A stretch of DNA of 64,000 bases, from assembly GCF_014698965.1 (NCBI RefSeq), contig NZ_JACXAE010000111.1, positions 1 to 64,000 of the forward strand, in the 5' to 3' direction. The DNA is from Iningainema tapete BLCC-T55. Lineage in GTDB: Bacteria > Cyanobacteriota > Cyanobacteriia > Cyanobacteriales > Nostocaceae. Within the stretch, counting starts at the first letter, position 1; each line of letters starts with the position of its first letter. This document shows, piece after piece, positions 45,741 to 55,487 of this stretch. The notes below the pieces were generated by a model, which made no database searches, had not been told where the DNA came from, and saw nothing but the letters and a program-made list of their open reading frames with translations. The translations under genes and the position numbers were made by a program.

Positions 45741-46382
45741 TTAGAAATTTATTTCTAGGCGGGTTAGCCAAGTAGGGTAAGCGTAAGAATTGAGCGCAAG
45801 CAATTTGAAACCGCAATAATTATTAAATACTAATTTAGTGGTTGTGAGCAGATTATCCATCAGACGATCATCTTCTCCTCTCGCTTCAAAAGCAAGACTC
45901 CACCAATGATTTTCTCTAATCATCAAATTAGTTAATTCCACACTACAACCGTTCTTAATATCTTCATCTGCTGATACAGGTTGTGGTAAAGAGTTAGGTA
46001 AGACTTGGTAAAGTTGCGAAGAGCGTATTTTATCAACCTTAATCCAAGTAGGATTACCTAAAACCTGGCTAGGCTGAAAACTTTCTTCCGTGGAATCACA
46101 ACACAGCCACTTACCCCATTTCTCTACCTTACCCTCAACAAACTCGCTAAAACTGACTACACCTAATTCTTTTGTGCGCCATTTAACTTCCAGCCGCCCT
46201 TGTCGCAGTTTGATTCCCAAAAAGTCGCATTCTGGCGAGAACAGATATACATCTGAGCGTTCTTCTGCTTGTTGCTGTGAGTTGGCAAGACAATTTTGCT
46301 CAAACCAAAGTTTAATGTCTTCTGGTACACTACCAGGATAAAACCACCGTAGTTCGTAAGTTATGAGCATAACATGGGACAA
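45741..46382 (-). CDS. Conserved hypothetical protein (CYTH-like layout, uncertain)
   Basis: 213 residues; an ATG at 46370 (LITYELRWFY) may be the true start. The N-terminal ELRWF and WF segments, a beta-rich middle (LGIKLRQGRLEVKWRTKELG) and C-terminal strands ending LTRLEINF suggest a beta-barrel or tunnel fold such as CYTH, but the ExExK motif is not clear. It has no signal peptide or membrane segment. It is transcribed away from psbP. I do not assign a function. Confidence 0.65.
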   Translation of the reverse strand: MSHVMLITYELRWFYPGSVPEDIKLWFEQNCLANSQQQAEERSDVYLFSPECDFLGIKLRQGRLEVKWRTKELGVVSFSEFVEGKVEKWGKWLCCDSTEESFQPSQVLGNPTWIKVDKIRSSQLYQVLPNSLPQPVSADEDIKNGCSVELTNLMIRENHWWSLAFEARGEDDRLMDNLLTTTKLVFNNYCGFKLLALNSYAYPTWLTRLEINF

Positions 46383-46439
46383 TGAAAATAAAAAATACGC
46401 TTGCTTTGTCTAGCTTCCAGCCTAAAGGATACTATTAAC

Positions 46440-46988
46440 ATGTGGAAACGAATTACATTGATTTTGCTGTTAGTGTTAAGCTTTTGCCTAAGTAATACTA
46501 GTGTAGCATCTGCTGTGGCTGGACTCAAGAGCTATGTAGACTCTACAGATGGCTACCAGTTCTTATATCCTAATGGCTGGGTAGAAGTTAGAGTTGCTAA
46601 TGGTCCTGATGTGGTATTTCATGATTTAATTGAGGCAACTGAAAATGTTTCTGTGGTTATCAGCCCTGTTCCCGAAGGTAAAACTTTGGCACAACTGGGA
46701 ACACCAACTGAAGTAGGATATAAATTGGGCAAAAATGCCCTAGCTCCAGAAGGTTCAGGTCGTCAAGCTGAATTAGTTAATGCTGCAGAACGGGAAGTTG
46801 GTGGGAAAACTTACTATATTTTAGAATATGCTGTTAAACTTCCTAACAACAAACAACGCCACAACATTGCCAGTGTTGCTGTTAGCCGTGGTAAAGTTTT
46901 TACTTTCAATGCCTCAATCCCGGAAAAACGTTGGCATAAAGTCAAAGGATTGATCGAAAACTCTGTAAATTCTTTTTCTGTATATTAA
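46440..46988 (+). CDS. psbP: Photosystem II PsbP-family protein (CyanoP-like)
   Basis: From the ATG at 46440 (WKRITLILLLVLSF) the protein has 182 residues; an earlier in-frame start at 46401 adds 13 unlikely residues. Residues 1-26 form a signal peptide, probably cleaved near SVASA. No lipobox cysteine is at the expected place except C15, so lipid anchoring is uncertain. The PsbP fold is shown by YVDSTDGYQFLYPNGWVEV, VVFHDLIEATENVSVVISP and the C-terminal YYILEYAVKLPN. CyanoP is a lumenal photosystem II assembly factor. Confidence 0.92.
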   Translation: MWKRITLILLLVLSFCLSNTSVASAVAGLKSYVDSTDGYQFLYPNGWVEVRVANGPDVVFHDLIEATENVSVVISPVPEGKTLAQLGTPTEVGYKLGKNALAPEGSGRQAELVNAAEREVGGKTYYILEYAVKLPNNKQRHNIASVAVSRGKVFTFNASIPEKRWHKVKGLIENSVNSFSVY

Positions 46989-47001
46989 GGAGACAGGAGT
47001 C

Positions 47002-47029
47002 GTACAGACGTGATTAATCGCGTCTGTAC
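47002..47029. repeat. GTACAGACG palindrome, variant copy 11
   Basis: A variant with outer arms GTACAGACG and CGTCTGTAC instead of GTAGAGACG, 14 bases after psbP. It is clearly related but diverged. Confidence 0.7.
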
Positions 47030-47060
47030 AGGAGTTCAGAAGTTATAATCTATTATCCCT

Positions 47061-47654
47061 ATGGGCATTCCACCCTTTATACTCGCCTCGGCGTCCTCAG
47101 CCCGACGCCGTTTATTACAATCAGTAGGGATTGAACCAATAGTTCGCCCTAGTGACTTTGATGAGTCACAAGTTCAATTAAGCGATCCCGGACAACTAGT
47201 ACAAACTCTGGCACAGCGCAAGGCAGAAACTGTAGCTCCCCAGTTTGAATCTGCTTTGGTCATGGGTTGTGATTCGGTTTTAGCTTTAAATGCTAAAATC
47301 TATGGCAAACCAGCTAATGCTGAAGAAGCCTGCCAACGCTGGCAAGAAATGCAAGGAAATTTTGGCGATCTCTACACAGGTCATGCCATGATTGACCTGA
47401 AGCAAAATCGTACCTTGGTAAAGTGTCAGGTGACAAGAGTTTATTTCGCGCAGATGAGCGATCGCGCAATCAAAGCCTATGTCGCCACGGGTGAACCTTT
47501 AAAATGCGCTGGTTCCTTTGCCTTAGAGGGTTATGGTGGCTTATTTGTGGAAAAAATTGAAGGTTGTCACAGCAACGTTATTGGGCTGAGTTTACCTCTA
47601 CTGCGGCAAATGTTAGCAGAACTGGGGTACGATGTGACTGATTTTTGGCAGTAG
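47061..47654 (+). CDS. maf: Maf-like nucleoside triphosphate pyrophosphatase
   Basis: 197 residues. [17 protein letters not shown] near 7-23 is the Maf signature, followed by DFDES near 33-37, AQRKAE near 51-56 and MGCDSVLAL near 69-77. [29 protein letters not shown] near 154-182 is the conserved C-terminal block. The family hydrolyses noncanonical nucleotides. The TAG stop codon is formed by the repeat at 47651-47678. The protein is otherwise full length. Confidence 0.94.
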   Translation: MGIPPFILASASSARRRLLQSVGIEPIVRPSDFDESQVQLSDPGQLVQTLAQRKAETVAPQFESALVMGCDSVLALNAKIYGKPANAEEACQRWQEMQGNFGDLYTGHAMIDLKQNRTLVKCQVTRVYFAQMSDRAIKAYVATGEPLKCAGSFALEGYGGLFVEKIEGCHSNVIGLSLPLLRQMLAELGYDVTDFWQ

Positions 47655-47678
47655 AGACGCGAAATTTCGCGTCTCTAC
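47651..47678. repeat. GTAGAGACG palindrome, copy 12, at the maf end
   Basis: Arms GTAGAGACGCG and CGCGTCTCTAC around AAATTT, identical in core to copy 1 at 11553. It supplies the maf stop codon and lies between the two convergent genes. Confidence 0.85.
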
Positions 47679-47685
47679 AGATTTC

Positions 47686-47991
47686 CTATTTTCCAGCGTA
47701 GAAAAAGGCAACTTCTTTATCTTTGAGGGGAGCAAAACCAGCGTCTACAAGCATTTGATTGAGTTCCTCTTGGGGAATATGTTTCGCGCCAATGCGTACA
47801 ATGCGCGATCGCATGGTATTGGATACACCACTGCGCTGTCTATTTTCTTCTAATGCCATGACTTTTTGATAAAGTTCCAGTTTGGCTTTAGGAATGGGAG
47901 AACCGTCAAAATCAATTCCCTGTGCAATTGCTTCGTCAACAGCATCAGCACCTGTAGTGGTTTGAGTCCCTGGTTTATTTTCAGCAGTCAT
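47686..47991 (-). CDS. Conserved hypothetical protein
   Basis: 101 residues, hydrophilic, with GADAVDEAIAQGIDFDGSPI near 18-37 and a C-terminal IPQEELNQMLVDAGFAPLKDK near 71-91. There is no membrane segment. The layout (acidic N-terminus, helical middle, alpha-helical tail ending AFFYAGK) looks like a small binding or regulatory protein of cyanobacteria, but I cannot name the family. It converges on maf. Confidence 0.75.
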   Translation of the reverse strand: MTAENKPGTQTTTGADAVDEAIAQGIDFDGSPIPKAKLELYQKVMALEENRQRSGVSNTMRSRIVRIGAKHIPQEELNQMLVDAGFAPLKDKEVAFFYAGK

Positions 47992-48114
47992 GGCAATTTA
48001 GTATGACAGTTACGGAAAAATTTTACCAAATATTGGATCTTCGCTTCATGCACTTGCCACCGGGGGAGTTTTTGGTTTAATGTCAAACCAACGGTGTAGC
48101 AAATAGGTGATGCT

Positions 48115-48501
48115 ATGTCTGACCCTCTGACTCCTCACAATAAAGATCGCGCCCTAGAAAAAGCTCTGACGAACAAAATCATAGATGATTACTTTGAAAA
48201 CTCAGAAAGCTGGTTACGCGCCATTTTGCGGATGTGTTTCTTCTCACTGGGGCATGTAGAAGGACAACCAGTGCTTATCGTCGAATGTCCCAACCAAGCC
48301 GTAGCTAAACGGTTGAGCCGCAAAACTAATGCTTTTAGAGGAATTGTATACTATTTAACTGACGATTTTAATGCAGGCGATCGCTCTTTATTTTGTTATC
48401 AGGAACGTACTGAAGGAACTTGGCGTTGTTTTGATACTTATTACAATTCTTGGCGAGTATTAAACAATACACACAAGCCCACTGCACCTGCAGACGGCTA
48501 G
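48115..48501 (+). CDS. Conserved hypothetical protein
   Basis: 128 residues. An N-terminal helix (KDRALEKALTNKIIDDYFENSE) is followed by FFSLGHVEGQPVLIVECPNQAVAKRLSRKT and an aromatic C-terminal half with GTWRCFDTYYNSWRVL. The pattern resembles small cyanobacterial proteins of unknown function. There is no signal peptide, membrane segment or catalytic motif that I recognise. Confidence 0.75.
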   Translation: MSDPLTPHNKDRALEKALTNKIIDDYFENSESWLRAILRMCFFSLGHVEGQPVLIVECPNQAVAKRLSRKTNAFRGIVYYLTDDFNAGDRSLFCYQERTEGTWRCFDTYYNSWRVLNNTHKPTAPADG

Positions 48502-48537
48502 CAAGAACTAGGGGAGTAGGGGAGTACTCCCTTTCTC

Positions 48538-48783
48538 CTACTCTCGGCGTGTCATCAAACCACTAAAAAACGCACCCAAAACAGTTCCTGTCCATAATCC
48601 TGTTGTACTACCTTGCCAGATAGCCCCTGGTGTTTCCCAGGCGTGACACATTTGTTGAACGCCCCAAGGTTGGTTTTGACATTTTTGAGTATGTATACTT
48701 ACAGCAATTTGCCCACCAACATAACTAGCAAAAAATCCTGACAATAGTGCCAGGAAGGAACAAGTGAGAACTCGTTTAGCCAT
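48538..48783 (-). CDS. Small membrane protein
   Basis: 81 residues with two likely membrane helices: LTCSFLALLSGFFASYVGG near 6-24 and TGLWTGTVLGAFFSGL near 61-76. Two cysteines lie in the loop (QKCQNQPWGVQQMCHAW near 33-49), which may form a disulfide on the outer side. It ends TRRE. I do not recognise a family. Confidence 0.7.
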   Translation of the reverse strand: MAKRVLTCSFLALLSGFFASYVGGQIAVSIHTQKCQNQPWGVQQMCHAWETPGAIWQGSTTGLWTGTVLGAFFSGLMTRRE

Positions 48784-48786
48784 GAG

Positions 48787-48872
48787 TCAATTATTAATTG
48801 TCAATTGTTAATTGTCGATTGTTAATAGCTAATTGCCAAGAGTTTTTTACAATTAGCAATTAGCCATTAACC
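48787..48872. repeat. TTAATTGTCAATTG / CAATTAGC repeat cluster
   Basis: AT-rich direct and inverted repeats of the TTAACAATTAACC family (TCAATTATTAATTGTCAATTG, TTACAATTAGCAATTAGCC). It is noncoding and lies downstream of ppc and upstream of the small membrane protein gene. Confidence 0.65.
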
Positions 48873-48873
48873 T

Positions 48874-51800
48874 TCAACCAGTATTTCTCATTCCAGCAGC
48901 AATACCATTAATTGTCAACAATGCGCCGCGTAACAACTCACCCTTACTATAACGAGAGTGGATAATTCCAGAATTGACAACATTTTTAGACTGGCGTAGA
49001 CGCTTCAGCAGAGCAACTTGTATGAACCCTAGTGGTACAATTGTGCCATTGCGTAATTGGATGGAGCGTTGCAAAACAAGATCGCCATCTAAGAGTCGTT
49101 GATGCCCTGTGATTTTGAGAACTAAATCTCGTGTTAATTGGTATTCGCTTTTTATTTGTTCAAACACCTTTTCAAAACGGGGTTTGTCTTCCGGATTCGA
49201 TAATTCCTGTACATATTGTCGTGCCATTTGCAAGTCTACTTTTGCTAAAGTCATTTCGGCTTTAGAAATTACCATCTTGAAGAAGGGCCATTTAACATAA
49301 AAATAGCAAAGCAAATTCATGTTTTCTTCTGGTTCTTCATTCAAGAATTCTTGCAAAGCTGTACCCATACCGTACCAAGATGGGAGCAAAAATCTGGTTT
49401 GTGTCCAACTAAATACCCAAGGGATTGCCCGCAGACTACTTAAATCTTTTTTACCAGATGGACGCCTTGCCGGACGAGAACTAATTTGTAACTGACTAAT
49501 TTCCTCAATTGGAGTTACTTGATGAAAGAAATCAATAAAATCTGGTTGTTCGTAAATGAGGTTACGATAGTGGGAACGTGATCGCGCTGCTAGTTCCTCC
49601 ATAATCTCATTCCAGGGTTCAATATCATCAAACCCTGTACGTAGTATACTAGCTTGAATGACAGCAGTAGTGATAGTTTCTAAATTGTACAAAGCCAAGT
49701 CTCGCAAAGAGTATTTAGAAGCTAACACTTCGCCTTGTTCTGTAATTTTGATCCTGCCATTAATGCTATTACCTGGCTGAGCTAAAATAGCTTCATAAGC
49801 AGGACCACCACCTCTTCCTACAGAGCCGCCTCGTCCATGAAATATTCTCAGATCTATACCATACTTTTCAGCTATTTTCTGTAGAGATTTTTGTGCTTTA
49901 TGAATTTCCCAGTTACTGCTTAAAAATCCCGAGTCTTTGTTACTGTCAGAATATCCCAGCATTACCTCCTGTAAATTTGGCGTCAAGGGGGACTGAGGGA
50001 GTTTGTGAGTGAGGGAGTTCAAATTCTCCCCTACTCCCTTCTCCCCCTGCTCCCCTGCTCCGCTACTCACAGGCTCCCCTACTCCCCTGCTCCCCTGCTC
50101 ACAGGCTCTTACTTCATAGCCTCCCGCCAACAAAGCTCGATACAAAGGTATTTCAAATAACTGTTGCATCACGCTTTTTGAGCGAAGTAAGTCTTCGACA
50201 GTTTCAAATAGAGGAACTACCAGGATACTACCAACTGCAGTACCGGGATCGTAAAGTCCTGCTTCTTTTGCTAGGAGCAAAACTTCCAGTACGTCGCTAA
50301 CTTCACGGCACATACTAATGATGTAGGTTTGGCAGATGTTAACACCAAACTCCTGTTGGAGCGATCGCACTATCCGTAAAGTTTCAATTACATCGTTAGT
50401 TTTTTCCGAAAATGGTAGTTGAGCGGGGATTAACGGGCGACGGGTTTGTAATTCTTCTACTAACCAAGTGACTCGCTCTGTTTCTGACAGCTCGTTGTAA
50501 GGTCGAGGTAAGATTTTTAGATATTCTAAAATCTCATTGATTGTATCACTGTGGCGGGTAGATTCTTGACGGACATCTAGCTGTGTCAGGTTAAAACCGA
50601 AAATTTCTACCTGGCAGATGAGATTTTCCAGTTCTTTACAACTTAAACCCGTTTCTGTCAAGTTCCGTTCAATTAAGCGTAGTTCTGCTAAAAACTCTGC
50701 TCCGGAACGATAAATTTGGCTATTGTCATTTTTTGGGATTTCTCGCTTGGATAAAGAAGAATTGCGATCACGTGTATTTTCCAGTCGCTTCAGTACATAA
50801 GCCAACTTGAGCCGATATGGCTCTTGGCGGAAACGTAGAGCTTGGGCATCATATACTTCACTGAGTTGAGACTGCTCTAATTCTAGTGATTCAAGCAAAT
50901 CAGGCAATACATCACTCCAGTGCAGCGACAAACTTAACAAGTTAATCAACCGCTTCACTGATTGAATATACTTTTCTAAAACTAAGTTGCGTTGATAACA
51001 AGCTGTTTGCCAAGTAATTTCTGGTGTTACTGATGGGTTCCCATCTCTATCTGCTCCTACCCAAGATCCAAACTTGCAAAAATTGTTGCTCGGCGGTTCT
51101 AATCTCGGGAAGGTTTGAGATAAAGCATACTTAAAGCGTTTGTACAAGTGGGGAATACCGTCAAATAGGACTTCTTGAAAGTAGTGCAGGGAATAGTCTA
51201 CTTCATCCAACACACTTGGTTTGAACTGATGTAGTTCATCTGTACGCCACCACAAGCGGATTTCTTCGAGTAATTGTTCACGTAATTCCTCTGCTTCCCA
51301 AGCATTGAGTCCATTTCCTGAACGATTTTCTACTAGATCGAGTTGTTGCAATATTTTTACAACTCGACGCTGTTTATCACGGATTGTATGCCGAACAATT
51401 TCTGTTGGGTGAGCTGTAAATACTAATCTGACATCTAACTGTGAGATCAGGCGTTGAATTTGCCCTGGTGGTACATTTAATTTATTTAAGTAGGGGAACA
51501 AACCAGCAAAAGTGCTTTTTTGTTTTTCGTTCGGTTTATCTTGCCCAGTACTGTCATTTTGTAATGGATTGATGACACAGACTTCTGCCTCTGCCTTATT
51601 TGAAGAATAAACTATAGTGGGGTGAGTTTCCTTTGCTGACTCAAATCCCTCTTCATAACGACTTAATTGCTGCCGTTGCTCATAATCCTGCTCTATGATA
51701 TTGATCAACTGGAAGTACAAAGCAAAGGCACGAGCTGCTCTAATTGCCTCGTTGATGTTGAGTTGTTCAATCAACTTGAATGTTGATGATGCTTGTTCCG

Positions 51801-51990
51801 GCGTTGCTTGTCCTTCTGGGGAACATAGATCCCTTAGTTGGCGTAGGAGATCGACCATATTTTGGCCGCATTCTTGCCTGAGAACAGTCTCCCACAGTTC
51901 TTCCATCACCTGGAGGCGATGGTGTAAAAATAAGTCTGAGGTAGGGTAGATGTTCGTAGCCTGATGGGAAGAGTATGAAAGGGAGCTCAT
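48874..51990 (-). CDS. ppc: Phosphoenolpyruvate carboxylase with an in-frame insertion
   Basis: 1038 residues. PEPC adds bicarbonate to phosphoenolpyruvate to give oxaloacetate for the TCA cycle and amino acids. The catalytic blocks are present: [14 protein letters not shown] near 190-203, the segment around [13 protein letters not shown] near 313-325, [11 protein letters not shown] near 677-687, and [18 protein letters not shown] near 715-732. Residues about 627-669 are not PEPC-like: they come from a purine-rich dispersed repeat inserted in frame just before the conserved [13 protein letters not shown] block, a known loop position. Length without it is the usual figure of about 1000 residues. 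Confidence 0.95.
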   Translation of the reverse strand: MSSLSYSSHQATNIYPTSDLFLHHRLQVMEELWETVLRQECGQNMVDLLRQLRDLCSPEGQATPEQASSTFKLIEQLNINEAIRAARAFALYFQLINIIEQDYEQRQQLSRYEEGFESAKETHPTIVYSSNKAEAEVCVINPLQNDSTGQDKPNEKQKSTFAGLFPYLNKLNVPPGQIQRLISQLDVRLVFTAHPTEIVRHTIRDKQRRVVKILQQLDLVENRSGNGLNAWEAEELREQLLEEIRLWWRTDELHQFKPSVLDEVDYSLHYFQEVLFDGIPHLYKRFKYALSQTFPRLEPPSNNFCKFGSWVGADRDGNPSVTPEITWQTACYQRNLVLEKYIQSVKRLINLLSLSLHWSDVLPDLLESLELEQSQLSEVYDAQALRFRQEPYRLKLAYVLKRLENTRDRNSSLSKREIPKNDNSQIYRSGAEFLAELRLIERNLTETGLSCKELENLICQVEIFGFNLTQLDVRQESTRHSDTINEILEYLKILPRPYNELSETERVTWLVEELQTRRPLIPAQLPFSEKTNDVIETLRIVRSLQQEFGVNICQTYIISMCREVSDVLEVLLLAKEAGLYDPGTAVGSILVVPLFETVEDLLRSKSVMQQLFEIPLYRALLAGGYEVRACEQGSRGVGEPVSSGAGEQGEKGVGENLNSLTHKLPQSPLTPNLQEVMLGYSDSNKDSGFLSSNWEIHKAQKSLQKIAEKYGIDLRIFHGRGGSVGRGGGPAYEAILAQPGNSINGRIKITEQGEVLASKYSLRDLALYNLETITTAVIQASILRTGFDDIEPWNEIMEELAARSRSHYRNLIYEQPDFIDFFHQVTPIEEISQLQISSRPARRPSGKKDLSSLRAIPWVFSWTQTRFLLPSWYGMGTALQEFLNEEPEENMNLLCYFYVKWPFFKMVISKAEMTLAKVDLQMARQYVQELSNPEDKPRFEKVFEQIKSEYQLTRDLVLKITGHQRLLDGDLVLQRSIQLRNGTIVPLGFIQVALLKRLRQSKNVVNSGIIHSRYSKGELLRGALLTINGIAAGMRNTG
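49985..50110. repeat. GGGGAGCAGGGGAG repeat inserted in ppc
   Basis: Pyrimidine-rich on the plus strand: units of CTCCCCTGCTCCCCTGCTC and ACTCCCCTACTC, with TTCAAATTCTCCCC inside. It matches the repeat type at 25676-25773. It adds about 42 Gly/Glu/Ser/Pro residues to PEPC without breaking the frame. Confidence 0.75.
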
Positions 51991-52096
51991 ATTCTAAATT
52001 TCTTTAATGCCGATTAATGTTGACAATCTCAGCTTGAGTGTGTAACAACAGTCATGAAATTTGCGATTGATTTGTTCAAATTAAAAAGTATTTTTG

Positions 52097-52288
52097 TTAA
52101 CTTTGTTGTAATTTATTATGGTCAGGAAAGTCGAGAATGGGCAAGCGCTCGCCTCGAAACAATTCTTCACTTGCTTCCCCTATTGTTTTTAGGGTTTCTA
52201 CGGTAGCGTTCTGGGCTAGAACTAGCATTAGGATAGACGCTGTACCTGTTTGCAAGAGTAGAGATTGAGGAATCGTGAAGAAATTCAT
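52097..52288 (-). CDS. Small hypothetical protein
   Basis: 63 residues with an N-terminal hydrophobic segment (NFFTIPQSLLLQTGTASILML) and an acidic C-terminus (ASEELFRGERLPILDFPD). An AAGGA lies about 8 bases before the ATG (reverse of 52295-52303), which supports a real gene. It may be a small membrane protein. It stands alone upstream of the PEPC gene and divergent to the next gene. Confidence 0.55.
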   Translation of the reverse strand: MNFFTIPQSLLLQTGTASILMLVLAQNATVETLKTIGEASEELFRGERLPILDFPDHNKLQQS

Positions 52289-52432
52289 ATCTAATCCTTG
52301 ATGGGGTGATGGTGTGGATGAAGATCAAAAAACAGAAAAGTAAAAAGTGCCTAAATTGATAACTATATGGTCTTAGTTTACAACTCAGGGCTACTATCCC
52401 CCAATACTAGCGGACAGTAAAGTCAAGTTCAC

Positions 52433-55414
52433 ATGAAAACAGTGCCATCAGATAGCCAACAATCCATAGAACAGTGGGTAAGTCAAGCAACAGGGATCAA
52501 CACTCTTGGTGTGAAAGTTCAGTTGCGCGGAAATGATCTACACATTCTTTGTGAAGCTTCAGAATGTCCTCAGCGTTGGCGTACTCTGTTTGATTTACTG
52601 CAAGCGCTACAGCAAACAGATTTGGATGTCCTGACAAACAGCGATAAATCCTCAATATACCAAGTATTTGTCTACGGACGCAAAAAAGGAGAACTTGAAC
52701 CCCAATGGTGTCATCGGGTTTACTTGAATCAACTAGAACAGCATCTTGCACAAGCAAAGGAAGCTCTTTTAGAAGATGCAGAAAAATCAAGTAGACCTGG
52801 CGGAGCGCTGATCGTCTCTAATGAAAGTTTGGCACAAAAAGGGGACCCAGAAGCGATCGCTCGCTATTTAAGTGAAACACTTTCATCTTTGGGTGTAGCA
52901 GTAGAGGTTCAAGTTAAAAAGCAATCATCCACTCAGAACAAAGAACGTTTGTGGATATTTTGCCAATCTTCTTATCACCCCGATCCTTCCCTAATTGCTG
53001 AACCAGTGGCGTTTAAGTTAAGAGAACTTAAACTTTCTGGCTATGAAGATGCAGTGATTGCATCTGTTGTTAAAGGTGAAACTACATATGACTGGCTACT
53101 AAGGATTGATTTAACACCAAAAGAAGAAATGCTCAAACAATGGGCAAGATGGGGTGATGTACAAGCGATCGTGCGATTGTTAAATCTAGCTTTGGCAAAT
53201 TCTCGTGTATCAGTAGAAGCAAATCTCAAAGAGTCAACGCTACATATTTTTTGTACTCATGCGGAAGCTACTTGTGAACCAGAGAAAACAGCTTGCTTAG
53301 AGGTAATTGCACCTCAATTAGAAGCCATCGCGCCCCAAGGTATTCTTCGCGCCGCTGTCTACGGACAAAAAACTAATCAACACCAGCCTAATTGGATTGA
53401 TTGGCAATATTTACCTGGTAGTGAGCATCAAGCCTTGTCTCTATCTACACTAGAGTTGGCAAGTGGTGGTGATGAAGAAGCGTTGGTCTTTTTACTTGAG
53501 CGTTTACTCAATCCTAACCTAGATTTGCGTTTGAAGACAGGAGGTATTCGTGTACTTGTCTTGCGCAAAGAAGATTTGTTACACATAATGTGTGATGCTC
53601 CTGTTTGTCCAGCAAGAAAACAAGTATCACACTTAGTCACTGAGTTTATCCGTTCTTTGCATATGAACGGTGTTGCTGGAGTAAGGGTTTATGGGCGTCG
53701 CGCTGGGAATAAGGAACCTTTTTGGCATCATGGCGTCGATCTCAAACACCGCCAACGATTAGTACCAGAAGCTACTCCAGAATTTGCTGCTACTTGTGCT
53801 TATGTAGGCGAACTTCTCCCATCACCAACGAGTGAACCAGTGTTGCGCCCTCGCTTAACCTCTCAAGAAGTTCACAATGTTGTCACAGCAGTGGCTCAAG
53901 ATTGGGGTGGGGGGGCGAAAAAACTTTTATTAGAAACACAGTTATTAGTTGAAACTGATTCTGCATCGGAGCAAAAGAGTGATTATCATAGTCTAAAAGT
54001 TGAGAGCGATCGCTCAGAACAAGCAAAAAGCGCTGGAGGTTTTAAAGTTGCTTTGGTTTGGGGTGCATTGGGGCTATTGCTCACTCTACAAATTGATTGG
54101 GTTTTGAGTCAAATTGTGACTAATACAACATTATCAAAGCCAATAGCAGCATCTGCCAAGAATCAAAATCAGAGAAATGCATTTTTTGCTAATACTGCTA
54201 AGCAAAAAGTTGCCCGTGATAGTACATTTAATGCTTCTAACTTTACGTCTACAGATGATAATAGTCCAGCGACAAATTTAACAGCTACTCCACTAAAACA
54301 AAAAGCAACTGCAACAGCTATTCTTCTGTCAGCCCGTTCCCGTAATGGTGCAACAGCCAAGATGCCTAGTTTTAACACAAGGCAACTAGATGAGCAATTG
54401 GCGCTATACAAACAGCGGTTGGCAAAAACTGGTAGTCCCCCACAAGTATTAATTATCGGCTCTTCTCGCGCTTTAAGAGGAATAGATCCAGTAGCGCTTT
54501 CTCAAGGTTTGGCTACTCAGGGTTATGCAAATATTGATGTATTTAATTTTGGTATTAATGGCGCTACAGCACAAGTTGTAGACTTTGTGATTCGCCAAGT
54601 TCTTCAACCATCAGAATTACCTAAAATAATTGTTTGGGCAGATGGTTCTCGTGCTTTTAATAGTGGTAGAGAAGATATTACTTTTAATGCGATCGCTGCT
54701 TCCCCTGGTTATAAACAATCTCTCCAAACCACAAATGTTGATGTTCTTAATTCCGCTTCAACAACTAAAAAACAAATCAAATCCGAACAGCAACAAGATA
54801 GCTACAAAGCTTTAAATCAATGGTTAAATCAAGCTTTAGCGAATGTTTCTCCTGCTTATCAAAAACGCGATCTTCTTAAGAACTTGCTTAATCAGCAACT
54901 CAATAATTTTCCGCTCATTGGTAATCTCAATTCTTCTATTAAAACCCCAAAAAATCAAGTAGACACAGAAGATGCTGGACAACAAGCTGTTGATTTCGAT
55001 GGCTTCTTACCTTTGTCTGTGCGCTTTCAACCTGTAACTTATTACCAAAAACATCCTAAAGTTTCTGGAAGTTTTGATAATGACTACCAGTCCTTTAACT
55101 TACAAGGAGAACAAGAAATAGCCTTACAAACACTGCTTGAATTCACCACCTCTCGAAAAATTTCTTTAGTATTTGTCAATATGCCTCTAAGTAGAGACTA
55201 CCTAGATCCAGTCCGGACAAAATACGAGCAAGAATTTCAGCTATATATGTCAAGTTTAGCTGATAACCCTAACTTTATTTATCGTGACTTAAGCCAATTC
55301 TTATCAGAACTAAATGATTACTTTTCTGATCCCAGTCACCTGAATCGTTATGGTGCATACAAAGTCTCGAAAAAGTTAGCTAATGATCCAATGATTCCTT
55401 GGTCTATGAAGTAA
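52433..55414 (+). CDS. Membrane-bound SGNH/DUF1574-like protein with four N-terminal repeat domains
   Basis: 993 residues. The N-terminal half holds four related domains of about 90-100 residues (near 22-105, 150-230, 253-345 and 360-450), each with a strand like VQLRGNDLHILCEA, two cysteines in most, and an ending like VFVYGRKKGELEPQW. A membrane helix lies near 536-556 (VALVWGALGLLLTLQIDW). The C-terminal part from about 665 is an SGNH-like fold: VLIIGSSRALRGIDP (nucleophile serine) near 670-684, VWADGSRAF near 733-741, and DPSHLNRYGAYKVS near 966-979 (Asp/His). It resembles the DltD/AlgJ-like transferase partners of MBOAT enzymes. The MBOAT gene follows after 73 bases. Confidence 0.85.
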   Translation: MKTVPSDSQQSIEQWVSQATGINTLGVKVQLRGNDLHILCEASECPQRWRTLFDLLQALQQTDLDVLTNSDKSSIYQVFVYGRKKGELEPQWCHRVYLNQLEQHLAQAKEALLEDAEKSSRPGGALIVSNESLAQKGDPEAIARYLSETLSSLGVAVEVQVKKQSSTQNKERLWIFCQSSYHPDPSLIAEPVAFKLRELKLSGYEDAVIASVVKGETTYDWLLRIDLTPKEEMLKQWARWGDVQAIVRLLNLALANSRVSVEANLKESTLHIFCTHAEATCEPEKTACLEVIAPQLEAIAPQGILRAAVYGQKTNQHQPNWIDWQYLPGSEHQALSLSTLELASGGDEEALVFLLERLLNPNLDLRLKTGGIRVLVLRKEDLLHIMCDAPVCPARKQVSHLVTEFIRSLHMNGVAGVRVYGRRAGNKEPFWHHGVDLKHRQRLVPEATPEFAATCAYVGELLPSPTSEPVLRPRLTSQEVHNVVTAVAQDWGGGAKKLLLETQLLVETDSASEQKSDYHSLKVESDRSEQAKSAGGFKVALVWGALGLLLTLQIDWVLSQIVTNTTLSKPIAASAKNQNQRNAFFANTAKQKVARDSTFNASNFTSTDDNSPATNLTATPLKQKATATAILLSARSRNGATAKMPSFNTRQLDEQLALYKQRLAKTGSPPQVLIIGSSRALRGIDPVALSQGLATQGYANIDVFNFGINGATAQVVDFVIRQVLQPSELPKIIVWADGSRAFNSGREDITFNAIAASPGYKQSLQTTNVDVLNSASTTKKQIKSEQQQDSYKALNQWLNQALANVSPAYQKRDLLKNLLNQQLNNFPLIGNLNSSIKTPKNQVDTEDAGQQAVDFDGFLPLSVRFQPVTYYQKHPKVSGSFDNDYQSFNLQGEQEIALQTLLEFTTSRKISLVFVNMPLSRDYLDPVRTKYEQEFQLYMSSLADNPNFIYRDLSQFLSELNDYFSDPSHLNRYGAYKVSKKLANDPMIPWSMK

Positions 55415-55416
55415 GA

Positions 55417-55487
55417 AAAAGCTAATTGCTAATAGTATAAATTAGCAATTAGCAATTAGCAATTAACCATTAACAATTAACAATCAG
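55417..55487. repeat. AATTAGCAATTAGC / TTAACAATTAAC tandem repeats
   Basis: Tandem AATTAGC and CATTAAC units directly before the MBOAT gene start, of the same family as 20078-20130 and 48787-48872. Confidence 0.6.
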
